Of a stretch of DNA of 64,000 bases, positions 46,830 to 59,560 are shown in pieces. The translations under genes were made by a program, and so were the position numbers. The stretch is from NCBI GenBank assembly GCA_037447655.1, contig JBBHKE010000975.1, forward strand, positions 51,135 through 115,134, read 5' to 3'. The number at the start of each line of letters is the position of its first letter. Position 1 is the first letter of the stretch. Source of the DNA: Zygnema cylindricum. Its lineage: Eukaryota > Streptophyta > Zygnematophyceae > Zygnematales > Zygnemataceae. A model generated the notes under the pieces. It did not search any database, was not told the origin of the DNA, and saw nothing but the letters and a program-made list of their open reading frames with translations.

Positions 46830-47814
46830 TGCAATTCTATGTCCTCCATTGGACTACAAAATTCGAAAACCTCTAGATAGTTGTTAACTAACCCACTTTC
46901 AATGGCAACCAGTGCTGCCCAAGCAAACAAGCTGACAATCTGACTACACCGTCGTGCACCCTAGACTCCATTGAGTCCGTAGAAAAACGAATCTGTGAAA
47001 ATGTCTGACTAGGCGATAAGTTATAAGGTGGCAAAGATGCCAATTTTATACAAACTCTCAAAGAGAGAGAGGACCATCTACCTGATTTTTCCTAAGTCCT
47101 AGTTCCCTCTCACAACCCCTATCAACTAATTGTACGAACCAATCAAAACACTCTATTGTACCTGAAAGTACTATTGCTGATGTACTTTCTGTACGACCTC
47201 TGTACGACAAGGCCATTAAGCTGAAGCGTGTCCATTTTTCAGTTGTCGTTACGTTCCTCGGAATTCTCGTGACCGAATGTTATCTCTCTACGTGGCGCCA
47301 GGTCATGCCACGTCACAAAATGCCAAAGTGACCATTCCATGATCTCAACGATGATGTGCGCGTTCACATAGAATTTAGTATCTCATATCAACTGTTAAAA
47401 TAAACGTCTTACTAATTTGTTTCGTGCGGAATCCTATCCGCACTGTATTTTAATTGTTTCATGTATCTATGTTTACATTTCCGTTAATCGGAATTACTAC
47501 CGTAAGATTGTTTAAATATATGTTTAGATATACTCTAGCGAACTACTACGACAGACCAGTTAGAGCGAACGGCTACGCCATGCTCTACTGGTCAGTGGTT
47601 CGAGTCCTGCCGGACTCAACCCTTTTGTTGAGAGTGACTTAGGTCACTCTTCAGTCTTGCATTGGTGGAGCTGAGGCAGCCCTCTATCTTTGAGTGACTA
47701 CAACAAGTATGGGGAATGGAGAGAGAAGGTGGCAACCGACTGCATGCGCTTGTCATTATTTTCCATCTATTTAGACCTAGAAAATACTATAAAAACCTTT
47801 AGTTAATTTCAACA
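46830..47814 (-). mobile_element. Outer LTR (3') of the family 2 composite
   Basis: 985 bp from TGCAATTCTATG to TTTCAACA. On the minus strand a purine tract (AAAATAAAGGGAG) precedes it. It is very similar to 56795-57797. TSD TGTGC abuts its left end. Confidence 0.85.
47554..47617 (+). other. tRNA-like block in the outer 3' LTR, with perfect B-box
   Basis: GGTTCGAGTCC at 47597-47607 is a full match to the pol III B-box consensus. Upstream, GACCAGTTAGAGC (47554-47566) pairs with GCTCTACTGGTC (47582-47593). GAGTCC/GGACTC forms a short hairpin over the T-arm. Antisense to the element. Confidence 0.6.
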
Positions 47815-50800
47815 CTCCCTTTATTTTCTAGTCTTGTTTTAATTTTTCTTTCAACCCGCATTTTTCCATACAATAGTTTAATTTGGGAGAGGGCACAGGT
47901 TTGGTCATCATGTCAACCACCATTTCTTCATCAGGTCTATGCACAAGATTCAAAATTTTGTTTTCAACTTTTTCTCTTATGAAGCTCAATCTTATGTCCA
48001 TATGTTTAGCTTTAAAATGATGTTTTGGATTAGCTGCAATTACAATGTCAACTTGATTATCACAAAACACCTCATGCACTCCCTGCTTCATATACCTCAG
48101 TTCTTGCAACAACGACTTGACCCACATCAATTCTTTCACAGGAAAACAAGAGGCCATGGACTCAGCCTTCATAGTAGAATGAGCCACCACCTTTTGTTGT
48201 TTATTGCTCCAACAGAAAACACCTTCCTCCCCATACACCACATACCCAGAAGTGCATCTTCTCATATGTGCGTCCCTATAACTGGCATCACTCCAAGTAG
48301 TGATGTCAGTGTGCTCCCCTCCTAAATGCAACCATAACTCTCTGGTTCCCACCAAATATCTCATGACTCTCTTGGCTGCCTCCCAGTCTCTCTTCTTAGG
48401 ATCATTAGGACTCCTATTGAGTACTCCAACTGCTGCCGTTATGTCCGACCTGGTACAATTCATAAAATAGATCAAACTTCCTACAACCTGTCTATAAGGG
48501 ATAGACTTCGTAAACTCTCTCTCCTCTAGACTCATTTGATCTTCTAAGATCATTACTCCTCCTTCTACACTCCCATTACTTACTTTATTCAAGTCCATGG
48601 GAGTAGTACAATTGTAAGCCTTTTCCATCTAGAATTTCTCAAGCATATCACCTATTGCTTCTTTTTGAGTAAGTTTGATAATCTTTTTCCCCGTATCTCT
48701 CTCCATTTGGATCCCTAAAATAGATCTTGCTTCACCTAAATTCTTCATATCAAATCTGCTTCTAAGTTTTTTTTCAGCCTATTAATCTTTTCCAAAGATT
48801 GACTCAACAGAAACAGATCATCCACATAAATTGCAATAAAAATGACACCATTTTCATCTTCAAACATATAGATAGAATGGTCAAAATTGATCCGAATAAA
48901 TCCCAGACCGCTGAGAAACTCATCTAGTTTCTTGTTCCATTGTCGTGGAGCCTGTTTAAGTCCTTATAAAGACTTTATGAGCCTGCAAACTTTGCTCTTT
49001 TCTCCTTCTTCCACAAATCTCTCTGGTTGCTTGATGAAAATTTCTTCCTCTAACTCACCATTAAGAATAGCTGTCTTAATATCCATTTGGTGTATTTCCA
49101 TGTCTTTCGCTGCTGCCAGACTGAGGAGAATCCTTACTGATGGGAACCGAACAACTGGAGCAAAAGTCTCCTCATAGTCAATCCCCTCCTTTTGGGTGAA
49201 CCCCTTTGCTACCAATCGAGCCTTATATCTCTAAATAGTATTATCTGAGTTCAATTTTACATTAAACACCCATTTACAGCCAATCAGTTTTTTGTTCGGA
49301 GAACATTTCGCTTGTTCCCAAGTATTTGCTTCCATGATACAGGCCATCCCATCATTTATGGCTCTAATCCATCTGTCTTTCTCCGAAATGTTTATTGCCT
49401 CCAAGTATGACTGAGGCTCATCTGAGTGAGATAGCTTAGTTACCTTGTGAGCTGCCTGTTTTTCCTAGATCGCTTTTGCTGCTCCTTCTCTCCCCCTCAA
49501 ACTCTAAAGCATGGATGGAGAGAAGTCTTAGATTTCTCATTACTATCTCATCGGCTTCCGTATCCATGGAAGTTGGTTTTGGTCCCTCCTCTTTTGTCTC
49601 CTCGAAGTCCATAGGAATATGTGAGGTTTCCGGTGGATTGCCTGTGTCTTGGATCTCCTCTGAATCTGCAATCCCTGTTTCACTCATGTCTCTTTTGGGA
49701 AGGATGGAGTCCTCTTCATATTCAGAATCAAATCTGATTCTTATCTTTTTGGTATATTTTAAAGGGTAAAATGACTTCCCTTCATCCATGACAACAAAGT
49801 GTTTCACCGGAATGATATCTCTCTTTGTTAACTCATAGACTCTATATCCCTTGACATCCTCATCATATCCTACAAAGTATCCGGGTTTTCCCTTAGCATC
49901 TAATTTCCAGTTTTTCTTATCCGTGTCAAGACTGTAAACTTGGCTACCAAATACTTTAAGGTGAGAGATATCAGGTTTCCTTCCCACCCATCTCTCATAA
50001 GGTGTCATTCCTTTTAAAACAGAGGTAAGGACTTTATTCTTAATGTAGTTGGCACAGTTTATGGCCTCTCCCCATAATCTCATTCCTATTTTCTTGTCGA
50101 CCAACATACTACATGCATTATCTTCTAGTGTTCAGTTCAACCTCTAAGCTACCCCATTTTGTTCCGGGTTATATAGTACGGTTTTCTGGTGCTGAACTCC
50201 CTCATCTCTCAAGTATTCCTCAAATTGGTTATAGGTGTATTCCTCCCCATTATCACTCTTTATTCTCTTAATGGGAGTTCCATGCAACTTCTCACTCTAG
50301 GCTTTATATTTCTTGAAGTAAATTGATGTTTCTGACTTTGTTTTTAAGAAGTACACTCTAGAGTATCTAGACCAGTCATCGCTTATTGTCAACATAAACC
50401 TCTTTCCTCCAACCGAAGGCACTTTTGCAGGTCCCCAGATATGTGTGTGGACTAGATCTAGTACTTTCTCACCTCTATATGTGGCGGCTTTGGGAAAGGG
50501 AAGTTTGTGAGCCTTACCTTGAGCACAGCCACTATGATCATTCATCATTTCATTACCCCAAAACTGAATGCCTTCTACAACCCCAAGCTTTTTCATTTCC
50601 CTCAACCTATCAAAATGCACATGCCCCAATCATTTATGCCAAATCATCAACTTAGGAACACCAATATAGTAAGCATTATTCTTTTCATTACTCAGGTTAA
50701 GCCTAAACATTCCTTGGCTACCGTTATCTACCGTGAAGTAAACTTCATCCCCATACTTAGCTGTAAAGACTCCCTATCTAGTGAAGGTATCAAACTCTTT

Positions 50801-52163
50801 GTCATCTAACACATAGACAGAGAGAAGATTTTTACTCAGCTAAGGAATGTAGAGTAGATCTGAGAATGTGAGTATAGAAGTCATACCCTCAACTAAGACT
50901 TTCAGATCTACTGATCCCACTAGATTTGTAGTAACCACTCTCCCATTTCCATACTCTATTTCTACAATAGGGATTTTCTTTAGCTTACTGAAAAGGTCCT
51001 TGTCACGACACATATGCAAAGATGCACCTGAGTCGATGATCCATTCTTCCTGTGGAGCTTCCCGAATAGCTCCAAGAGCTTACTTCTGTCTGCGAGGGAT
51101 CTCCTTCTCCTCCAGACTCTTGTCAAGAAGAAGCTCCCCATCCTCCTCAGAGGACTCGTCCTCGGTCTCTCTTGTCACCTTCGTGAACAAAAGTGCATTT
51201 TTCTCCCTCAAGAAGAACCCCCTCTAAGGATATCTTGGAGCCTCAGCTCTGATAGCTTGACACAATTCGCAATGAAGTGTCCCAACTTTTTGCAAAAATA
51301 ACATAGGCCTTTTGTGGGCCTCGGTTCTCCTGGCTGAACTCTTTCTCCATTGTATGGTTTTTTCGGGTCCAGTTTCCACCTGTCCCCTCTAGCGGCTAGA
51401 GCTTGAACGCTCTTTGCTCCTCTCGTGATTTTAATCGTGTTCTCCTGCACAAGTATCATGCGGACCACTCTATTCCACTTCCATGAACTATTAGTCATTT
51501 CTTGTACTCTGTACACTATATTGTCATACTCGTTCGGTAACTTCATGATGAGAGTGTTAACCTTCATCTTCATTGTACCTGTCCATCCGTCACTCTCCAT
51601 CTCCATGTATAAACAAGAAAGATCATTAGAGTAGTCTAACATCTTTCCCCTTTTGTAAGTATAATTTCCCAACTTTTGCTCTGCAAACTGGAGCTCCTGA
51701 ATTGTACCTGCTCTATAGATCTCTATCAAACTCACCCACAACTCCTCGGCCTTGTAAACTTAAAGGTGGAGAGTTGCCAAAGCTTTTGTGAGTTGTCTCA
51801 GAATGAAGTTTTTGGCAGCCATGATGGTGTCTTCCCACATTTGAGTATCGGTCTCCACGGTCTTCACGATCGCCGCTCTGAATGTCGTGGGAATACGAGC
51901 AAAAGGAGTAAGAGGTGTCTCCTTTCCTTTCCATTTTCGAACACGCTGCTGTCCCCATCATTGCCTCCTCTGCTGCAGCAGATGTTGCTACAGAATACCT
52001 TATTCCACCAAATCCACGTAGTGTTCCCTGAGGTGGAAGTTTCACTTGTCCACTAACAATACCCCAGTATCGTTTTTCACACAAAGCCCCTATCATCATG
52101 GCTTCCCAATAGATAAACCCTGATTCATTGAAGATAGGGATCGTAGAGGGTGGGCCAATAACC
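47815..52163 (-). pseudogene. Family 2 internal region, degenerate gag-pol (element B)
   Basis: Read on the minus strand: gag (52183-51400, two frames; MEDTELQV start, GFIYWEAMM); zinc knuckle CYFCKKLGHFIANC (near 51290); protease WIIDSGAS (near 51035); pre-integrase and HHCC region; integrase core TISDDWSRYSRVYF (near 50390); integrase C-terminal RWVGRKPDISHLKVFGSQVY and DAKGKPGYFVGYDEDVKGY (50107-49436); RT with [20 protein letters not shown] (49215-48964) and a YVDD box near 48820; RNase H as one 266-codon open stretch 48628-47828 ending GLKEKLKQD. Scattered stops and frameshifts make it inactive, but it is the best-preserved copy here. The last part may derive from element C by recombination. 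Confidence 0.85.
52149..52163 (-). promoter_or_regulatory. Primer-binding site of element B, half-tRNA type
   Basis: The plus strand reads GGTGGGCCAATAACC, one mismatch from the initiator tRNA-Met anticodon arm GGTGGGCCCATAACC. It directly abuts the LTR at 52164. Confidence 0.8.
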
Positions 52164-53197
52164 TGCAATTCTGTGTCCTCCATTGGACTACATAATTTAG
52201 GAAGCCTCTAGATAGTTGTTAACTAACCCACTTTCAATGGCAACCACTGCTACCCAAGCAGACAAGCAGACAATATGACTGCACCCTTGTGCAGCGTGGA
52301 CTCATTTAAGTCTGTAGGAAAAAGAATCTCTGAAAACGCCCAACCAAGCGAAAAGTTATGGGGTGGCAAAGATGCCAATTTTATACAAACCCTCAAGGGG
52401 AGAGGTGATTGAAAAAAAAACACTAAGTTTGATTCCCTCTAATAAGTCATATCTACTGAAGTTTGACCAATTATATTGCTGTGCCGTACCAAAAAATACT
52501 ACTGCCGATTTACTTTTTGTACGACAAATGTACAACAAGGCTATTACGTGGACGAGTGCCCTCTTTTTACTCGTCCATAGGTTCCTCGGAATTCCCGCGA
52601 CCAAAAGTGATCTCTCCATGTGGCGCCAGGTCATGCCATGTCACGAAAAGCCAGAGTGACCACTTCGGGATATGGGGATGATGTGCGTTGTTGGATATGA
52701 ACCGAAATGCAATCTCAGCCGTTATAAATACTTGCGCAATATTCGTTTCGTTGTCGAAACAAAATGCGTGGTATCCGTTTCGAAATAGTATCGTACTTCC
52801 TACTTTACAAAACTGTATCTATGCACGTTGTATACAGTTTCAGTTAAATGAATTCGTTCACACTTAAATAAATATATATCTATCATACCCTATTGCATTT
52901 AACATTGGTCTTAGTCTAATGGGATAAAGTTGACAGCTACCGGCCATCTTGACGGACGGCGGGTACCAAGATCAAGTCGTGAGTCCGTCAAGTTTCTTTT
53001 TAGTAACCGACTATTAATAACTGCCTGTCTAACTAAGGCAGCCATGGATCAACCACCCTCTCTATCCTTTAGTGACTACAACAAATATGGGGTCTACAAA
53101 GAGGAGGTGGAGGCAGGCTATCCGTCCTTTCTTTTTTCCTTTTATACTAATATATTTATACCTAGAAAATACTCTATAAAATCTATTAATTTCAACA
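52164..53197 (-). mobile_element. Middle LTR (5' LTR of element B)
   Basis: 1034 bp from TGCAATTCTGTG to TTTCAACA. It shares the first half with the outer LTRs (GGACTCATTTAAGTC, GGTGGCAAAGATGCC) but differs strongly near the tRNA-like block and the outer end. It abuts C pol at 53198 without a PPT, so it interrupts pol. Confidence 0.8.
52905..52998 (+). other. tRNA-like block in the middle LTR, second type
   Basis: TTAGTCTAATGGGATAAAG forms a D-arm-like start. CTTGACGGAC (about 52948-52957) pairs perfectly with GTCCGTCAAG (about 52983-52992). AGATCAAGTCG sits at the B-box place. The type matches the block in the solo LTR at 3393-4541, not the outer LTRs. Antisense to the element. Confidence 0.5.
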
Positions 53198-56100
53198 ACT
53201 CCTCCTTGTACACTCCCATCATTTACTTTCTTCAAGTCCATAGGAGTGGTACAACTGTTTGCTTTCTCCATTTGGAATTTCTCAAGCATATTTTTATTGC
53301 TTCTTTTTGAGTGAGTCTAATAATCATATTCCCCTATCTCTTTACATTTGAATTCCCAAAATATATCTTGCGTCCCCTAATTACTTATATCAAATCTGCT
53401 TTCTAAGATCTTTCTTCAACTTAATCATCTTTTCCACGTCTTATTTAACACCAGCAGATCATCCACACAAATTGCAATAAAGATCACCCTATCCTCATTT
53501 TCAAGCATATAGAAAGAATGGTCAAAGCTGATCAGGATATATCGTAGACCTGTAAGAAACTCATCTAGTTTCTTATTCCACTGTGTAGGAGCCTGCTTAA
53601 GTCCATATAAGGACTTAATGAGTCTGCAGACTTTGCTCTCTTCCCTTTTCTCCATAAACCCCTCCGGTTGCCTCATGAAGATTTATTCTTTTAACTCACC
53701 ATTAAGGAAGGCGGTCTTAATGTCTATCTAATGTATTTCTGTATTTTCCGCTGCGGCTAGACTGAGGAGAATCCTTACTGATGGGAACCGAACAACAGGA
53801 GCAAACGTCTCCTCATAGTCAATCCCCTCCTTTTGGGTGAACCTCTTTGCTACCAAACAAGCCTTATATCTTTCAATGGTATTATTTGGATACAATTTTA
53901 GTTTGAATACCCATTTACAGCCAATAGGATCTCTATCTGGAGGACAATTTGCTAGCTCCCAAGTATTTGTTTCCATGATGGAAGACATCTCATCATTTAT
54001 GGCTCTAATCCATCTGTATTTTTCTACGCTGTTCACTGCCTCCAAGTATGTTTGAGGCTCACCTGGATGAGACAACATAGTTACCTTACAAGCAACTTGT
54101 TTCTCTTGTATCATTTTGCTGCTCCTTTTTCCTCCCTCAAACTTTGAAGTTGTAATAGAGGGATGTCTTGGGTTTCTCCATATTGTCTCATCGTCTCTCC
54201 TATCCATGGAAGTCGGGTCCGGTTCCTCCAATTCTGTCTCCTCGAAGTCCATAAGAATATGTGAGGTATCTGGTAGCTTTCGTGTATCTTTGACTCCCGT
54301 GAATCTGCAAACACAATCTCACTCATGTCCCTTTCGGGAAAAACAAAGTTTTCCTCACTTTCAGACTCAAACCTGATTCTTATCTTTTTTGTATATTTGA
54401 ATGGATCAATTGACTTTCCTTCATCCATGACAACTAGGTGTTTGATCATAATGATATCTTGCGTTTCTAAGTCATTGACTTTATATCCCTTGACATCCTT
54501 ATCATATCCCACAAAATATCTGAGTTTTCCATTTGCATCAAGTTTCCAGTTTTTCTTATCCGTATCTTGACTGTAAACTTGGCTACCAAATACTTTAAGG
54601 TGAGAGATATTCGGTTTCCTTCCAACCCATCTCTCATAAGGTGTCATACCTTAGACTTTTGAGGTCAGGACTCTATTCTTAATGTAGTTCGCACAGTTCA
54701 TGGCTTCTACCCAAAATCTCTTTCCTATTTTCTTGTCAGCCAACATACTGCATACACTCTCTCCTAGTGTTCGGTTTAACTTCTCAACTACTCCATTTTG
54801 TTCCGGATTATGTGGTACAATTTTTTTGGTGTTGAACTCTCTCATCTCTCAAGTATTTCCTCAAACTCGTTAGAGGTATATTCTCCCCCATTATCACTCC
54901 TTATTCTTTTAATGTGGGTTTCTTGCAACTTCTCACTCCAGGCTTTATATTGTTTGAAGTAAATTGGTGTTTCAAACTTTGTTTTTAGGAAGTAAACTAT
55001 AGAATATCTAGACCAGTCATCACTAATTGTCAACATATACCTCTTCCCACCAACTGAGGGTACCCTTGCTGGTCCCCAGATATCTATGTGGATTAAATCA
55101 AGTACCGTCTCCCATTTGTATGTGGCGGCTTTAGGAAAAGAAAGTATGTGAGCCTTTCCTTGGGCACAACGACTACAATCATCCACCATTTCATTGTCAC
55201 TGAACTTGCACTTTACACCAAGCTTCTTCATTTCCCTCAACCTATCAAAATGCACATGCCCCAACCGCTTATGCCAAATCATCAACTTTGGGACACCAAC
55301 ATAATAAGCATTTTTTTTTTCATTACTCAGGTTAAGCTTAAACATTCCTTGGCTACCCTTATCAACAATGAAGTAAACTTCATCCCCATACTTAGCTGCA
55401 AAGGCTCCCTTTCCAGTGAAGGTATCAAATTCTTTGTCATCTGACACAGATGTAGAGACAAGATTTTTACTCAGCTGAGGAATATAAAACACATTTGAGA
55501 AAGTGAGTATAGAAGTCTTACCCTCCACTAAGACTTCTAGATCTAGTGATCCCACTAGATCTATAATAACCACTCTCCCATCCCCATACTCTATTTCTAT
55601 AGTAAGGATTTTCCTTAGCTTAGTGAAAAGGTCCTTGTCACGACACATATGCATGGATGCACCTGAGTCAATGATCCATCCTTCATGTAGAGCTTCCCGA
55701 ATTTCTCCAAGGGCACACTTTTGTCTCTGAGGAATCTCCTTCTCCTCCAGACTCTTGTTAAGATGAAGCTCCCCATCCTCCTCAGAGGACTCGTCCTCGG
55801 TGTCTTCTGTCACCTTTGTGACCAAAAGTGATTTTTTTTTCCCTTCGGAAGAACCATTTCCATGTTTCTCTTGGAGCCTCAGCTCCAACAGCTTGACATA
55901 ATCGGGGATTAAGTGTCCTGGCATTTTGCAAAAATGACATAGGCCCATTGGGGGCGTTGGTCCTCCAAGCTGAACTCTTTCTCTTTTGTATCATTTTTTC
56001 AGATTTAGTCTCACCAGTCCCCTCCGGCGGCTAGATCTTGAACTCTCTTTCCTCCTCTCTTGATCTCAATCGTGTTCTCCTGCACAAGTATCACGCAGAC

Positions 56101-56794
56101 CACTGTATTCTATGAACTATGAGTCATTTCCTGTACTCGGTACACTATATTCTCATTCTCGTCGGGTAACTTCATGATAAGAGTGTTAACCTTGATTTTC
56201 ATTATACCTCTCCATTCGGCACTTTCCATCTCTATATACAAGCAAGAAAGATCATTACATTAGTCTAACATCTTTCCCCCTTTGTAAGTATAATTTCTCA
56301 ACTTTTGCTCTGCCAACTGGAGTTCTTGAATCGTACTAGCTCTATAGATCTCTATCAAACTCACCCACAACTCCTTGGCCTTGTAAACGTGAAGGCGGGG
56401 AGTTGCCAAAGCTTGTGTGAGGTGTCTTAGAATGAAGTTCTTGGCTGCCATGGTGGTGTCTTCCCACATTTGAGTGTCAGTCTCCACAGTCTTCACAATC
56501 GCCGTTCCGGGTGTCGTGGGAATATGAGCAATACGAGTACGAGGTTTCTCCTTTTCTTTCCCTTTTTCAGACACACTGCTGTCCTTATCATTTGCCTCCT
56601 CTGCTGCAGCAGGTGTTGCTGCATAAAACCTTATTCCACCAAATCTCGATGGTGTTGCCTGAGGTGGACGTTTCACCTATCCACTAACAATACCCCAATA
56701 TCGATTTTCACACAAAGCCCTTGTCATCATAGCTTCCTAATAGATAAAGCGTGATCCATTGAAGATGGGCACCCTACAGGGTGGGCCCATAACC
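53198..56794 (-). pseudogene. Family 2 element C, 5' part of gag-pol
   Basis: Minus-strand order: gag (56794-56000); zinc knuckle CHFCKMPGHLIPDY, with the last Cys changed to Tyr (near 55920); protease WIIDSGASMHMC (near 55665); pre-integrase; HHCC; integrase core TISDDWSRYSIVYF and RIRSDNGGEYTSNEFEE, within an open stretch of 368 codons at 55948-54842; integrase C-terminal (54647-54260); RT with [20 protein letters not shown] and YGLKQAPTQWNKKL (53880-53560), and AICVDDLLVL near 53470. Homology ends at 53198 in the linker before RNase H, at the LTR of element B. Stops and frameshifts are present. Confidence 0.85.
56780..56794 (-). promoter_or_regulatory. Primer-binding site of element C, exact half-tRNA match
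   Basis: The plus strand reads GGTGGGCCCATAACC, identical to the anticodon arm of plant initiator tRNA-Met. No spacer to the LTR, which starts at 56795. Confidence 0.85.
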
Positions 56795-57797
56795 CGCAAT
56801 TTTGTGTCCTCTATTAGACCAAAGAATTTAGGAAGCCTCTAGATAGTTGTTAACTAACCCACTTTCAATGGCAACCACTGCTGTCGAAGCAAACAAGTTG
56901 AAAATGTGACTAAACCCTTGTGCAGTGTGGACTCATCTGAGTCCGTACAAAAAAAAAACTTTGAAAGCGCCTAACCAGGCGATAAGTTATAGGGTGGCAA
57001 AGATGCGAATTTCATACAAACTCTCAAAGAGAGAGAGGACCATCTACCTGATTTTTCCTAAGTCCTAGTTCCCTCTCACAATCCCTATCTACTGACTGTA
57101 CGAATTAATCAGAACATTGTATAGAACCAGAAAGTACTACTGCTGATGTACTTTTTTGTACGACCTTTGTTCGACAAGGCCATTAAGCATACGCGTGTCC
57201 ACTTTTCAGTCGTCCGTACATTCCTCGAAATTCTCGTGACCGAATGTTATCTCTCCATGTGGCGCCAGATCATGCCACGTCACAAAATGCCAAAGTGACC
57301 ATTCCGTGATCTCGGCGATGATGTGCGCCGTCTGATAGAATGTAGTATCTCATCTCAACTGTTAAAATAAACGTCTTACTAATTTGTTTCGTGCGGAATC
57401 ATATCCGCACAATATTTAACTTTGTATATATGTTTATATTTTTGTTAATCGAAATTACTACCGTAACATTGTTTAAATATATGTAAAACTTTATTTACCC
57501 TAGCGAACTACTACGACAAACCGGTTAGAGCGAACGGCTACGCCATGCTCTACCGGTCGAAGGTTCGAGTCTTGTCGGACTCAACCTTTTTGTTGAGAGT
57601 GACTTAGGTCAATGTTCAATCCTGCATTGGTGGAGCTGAGGCAGCCATGGCTCCACTATTGTCTCTCTCTCTTTCAGTGACTACAACAAGTATGGGGGAT
57701 GGAGATAAAAGGTGGAGGCAGACTGCATGCGCTTGTCATTCTTTTCTATCTATTTAGACCTAGAAAATACTATAAAAACCTTTAGTAAATTTCAACA
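56795..57797 (-). mobile_element. Outer LTR (5') of the family 2 composite
   Basis: 1003 bp, starting CGCAATTTTGTG (TG changed to CG) and ending TTTCAACA, next to the TGTGC duplication. Nearly colinear with 46830-47814; I estimate about 90% identity by eye over the parts compared. Confidence 0.85.
57519..57582 (+). other. tRNA-like block in the outer 5' LTR
   Basis: GGTTCGAGTCT at 57562-57572 matches the B-box at 10 of 11 positions. ACCGGTTAGAGC (57520-57531) pairs with GCTCTACCGGT (57547-57557). Compared with the partner LTR, one A:T pair is replaced by G:C, a compensatory change. Confidence 0.6.
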
Positions 57798-59560
57798 TGT
57801 GCTCCCCTCCTAAATGCAACCACGATTCCCTTGTTCCCACCAAATATCTCATCTCTCTTTTGGTTGCTTCCTAGTCTCTTTTCCTAGGTTCATTTAGACT
57901 TCTACTGAGGACACCTATTGCTGCAGCTATGTCCCGACGTGTACAGTTCATAAAGTAAATTAAATTGCCTACAATCTGCGGATAAGGAATCCCTTCCATA
58001 AATATCTTTTCTTCCTTTTCTATCTCCTCATTTAAAATCAATATTCCTCCCTCCTCACTCCCCTCCAACATTTTTTTCATATCCATGGTAGTGGTACATC
58101 CATTTGCTTTCTCCATTTGAAACTTTTCTAGCATATTACCGATTGTTTTTTTTTGAGTGAGTCTTATAATTCTATTCCCCCCATCTCTTTCTATTTGAAT
58201 TCCCAAAATATATTTTGCTTCGCCGAGATCTTTCATGTCAAATGGACTTCTCACATCTTGTTTTAGTTTGAAAATTTTATCTAAGGACTTGCTTAAGACT
58301 AACAAATCATCAACAATAAATATCTCTCCATTCTCAACCTCAAATAAATATATGGAGTGATCCGAACTAATTATTATATGCCCCAAACCGGTCAGAAATT
58401 CGGTTAACTTTATGTTCCATTGTAGCGGGGCTTGTTTAAGGCCATAAAAAGATTTTATCAGTTTGCATAGCTTGCTTTCTTCTCCATTTTCCACGAATCC
58501 TTCTAGTTGCCTCATGTAGATTCCTTCTTCTAACTCTGCGTGTAAGAAGGGAGTCTTAATGTCCATCTGGTGTGTTTCTATATCCTTTGCTACGGCTGAA
58601 GTTAAGAGGATTTTGACAGAAGGGAGTTTGACTACCGGTGCAAAGGCTTCTTCATAGTCTATTCGTTCTTTATGAGTATAAACTTTAGCAGCCAACCTAG
58701 CTTTGTATCTTTCAATGGTATTATCTAGGTTTAGTTTAAGCTTAAAAACTCACTTACATCCAATCGGTTTTTTGTCCGGTGGACAATCTACCAACTCCCA
58801 TGTATTAACTTCGATATTAGAGGTCATATTTTCATTGATATCAGTGATCCACCAGTTGCTTTCTGAGGTTTTTATGGCCTTTAAGTATGTCTGAGGTTTT
58901 TCTGGGTGAGACATCTTTGTGAGTTGATTGTTTACTGTCTTTCTTGAAGCCGTTTACTACTTCTTCTTCCTCCTTCAAAATCTGACGCTGGTATAGAAGG
59001 CATTGAAGCCGTTTACTACTTCTTCTTCCTCCTTCAAAATCTGACGCTGGTATCGAAGGCATCCTCGGGTTTTGTTTAGGAAGATATTCATCTCCCCTAT
59101 CTTCCAATTCCAGTGTTTGATCAAGTTCCTTGTTGGATTCCACTTCGTATCGTGGTATTACCTCAGATGTTGTCATTTCGTCCTTCTCCTTTGGTACATC
59201 TTCAAATTTTTCCTTCTCCCCGTCTTCTTTCTCTTCATTTCCAAAGTCAAAGTCAGAACACTAACCCGATTCAAATCTGATTTTGAGTTTCTTTGTTATA
59301 TTTGAATGGATCAATAGACTTTACTTCATTCATCACCACTATGTGTTTTACCAAAATGATATCTCTTTTTTTCAAGTCATACAGTCGATATCTTTTTCTG
59401 CTCTCATCATATCTTACGAGATATCTCGGTTTCCCTCTTCCCACTTACTTTTATTTAGTCTTATCGCAATCCAAACTCTAGACTTGAATTTCGAACACTC
59501 TCAAACTAGACCAATCTAGTTTTCTTCCCGTCCACCTCTCATACAGATCTTCGTCCTTAT
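57798..59560 (-). pseudogene. Element A reverse transcriptase and linker fragment
   Basis: Minus strand, mostly one open stretch at 58695-57871: HKERIDYEEAFAPVVKLPSV, MDIKTPFLHAELEEGIYMRQ, SFYGLKQAPLQWNIKLTEFL, a VDDLLVLSKS catalytic box where the residue before VDD is Ile because of a small deletion, KYILGIQIERDGG, YFMNCTRRDIAAAIGVLSRS. Upstream, 59560-58700 holds the integrase-RT linker with acidic residues and a 59-bp tandem duplication. The RNase H continuation is at 46829-46316. Confidence 0.85.
58946..59063. repeat. 59-bp tandem duplication in the element A linker
   Basis: 58946-59004 and 59005-59063 are near-identical units beginning GAAGCCGTTTACTACTTC and ending GAAGGCATT/C. The 59-bp length shifts the frame. 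Confidence 0.85.

Larger units (their letters stand above)
46830..57797 (-). mobile_element. Composite copia insertion (family 2), LTR-internal-LTR-internal-LTR
   Basis: It is flanked by a perfect 5-bp duplication TGTGC (46825-46829 and 57798-57802) that falls in the RNase H region of element A. The order is LTR (46830-47814), internal (47815-52163), LTR (52164-53197), partial internal (53198-56794), LTR (56795-57797). The outer LTRs are close to each other, and the middle LTR is clearly different, with another tRNA-like block. The simplest reading is that element C has the outer LTRs, that B inserted into C pol at 53198, and that recombination between the pol copies then removed B's 3' LTR and the end of C pol. 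Confidence 0.8.

Noticed and set aside
47554-57582. Functional tRNA genes in LTRs
   Set aside because: The blocks have good B-boxes or D-arms, but I could not fold a complete cloverleaf with a proper acceptor stem and anticodon loop. I call them tRNA-like only.
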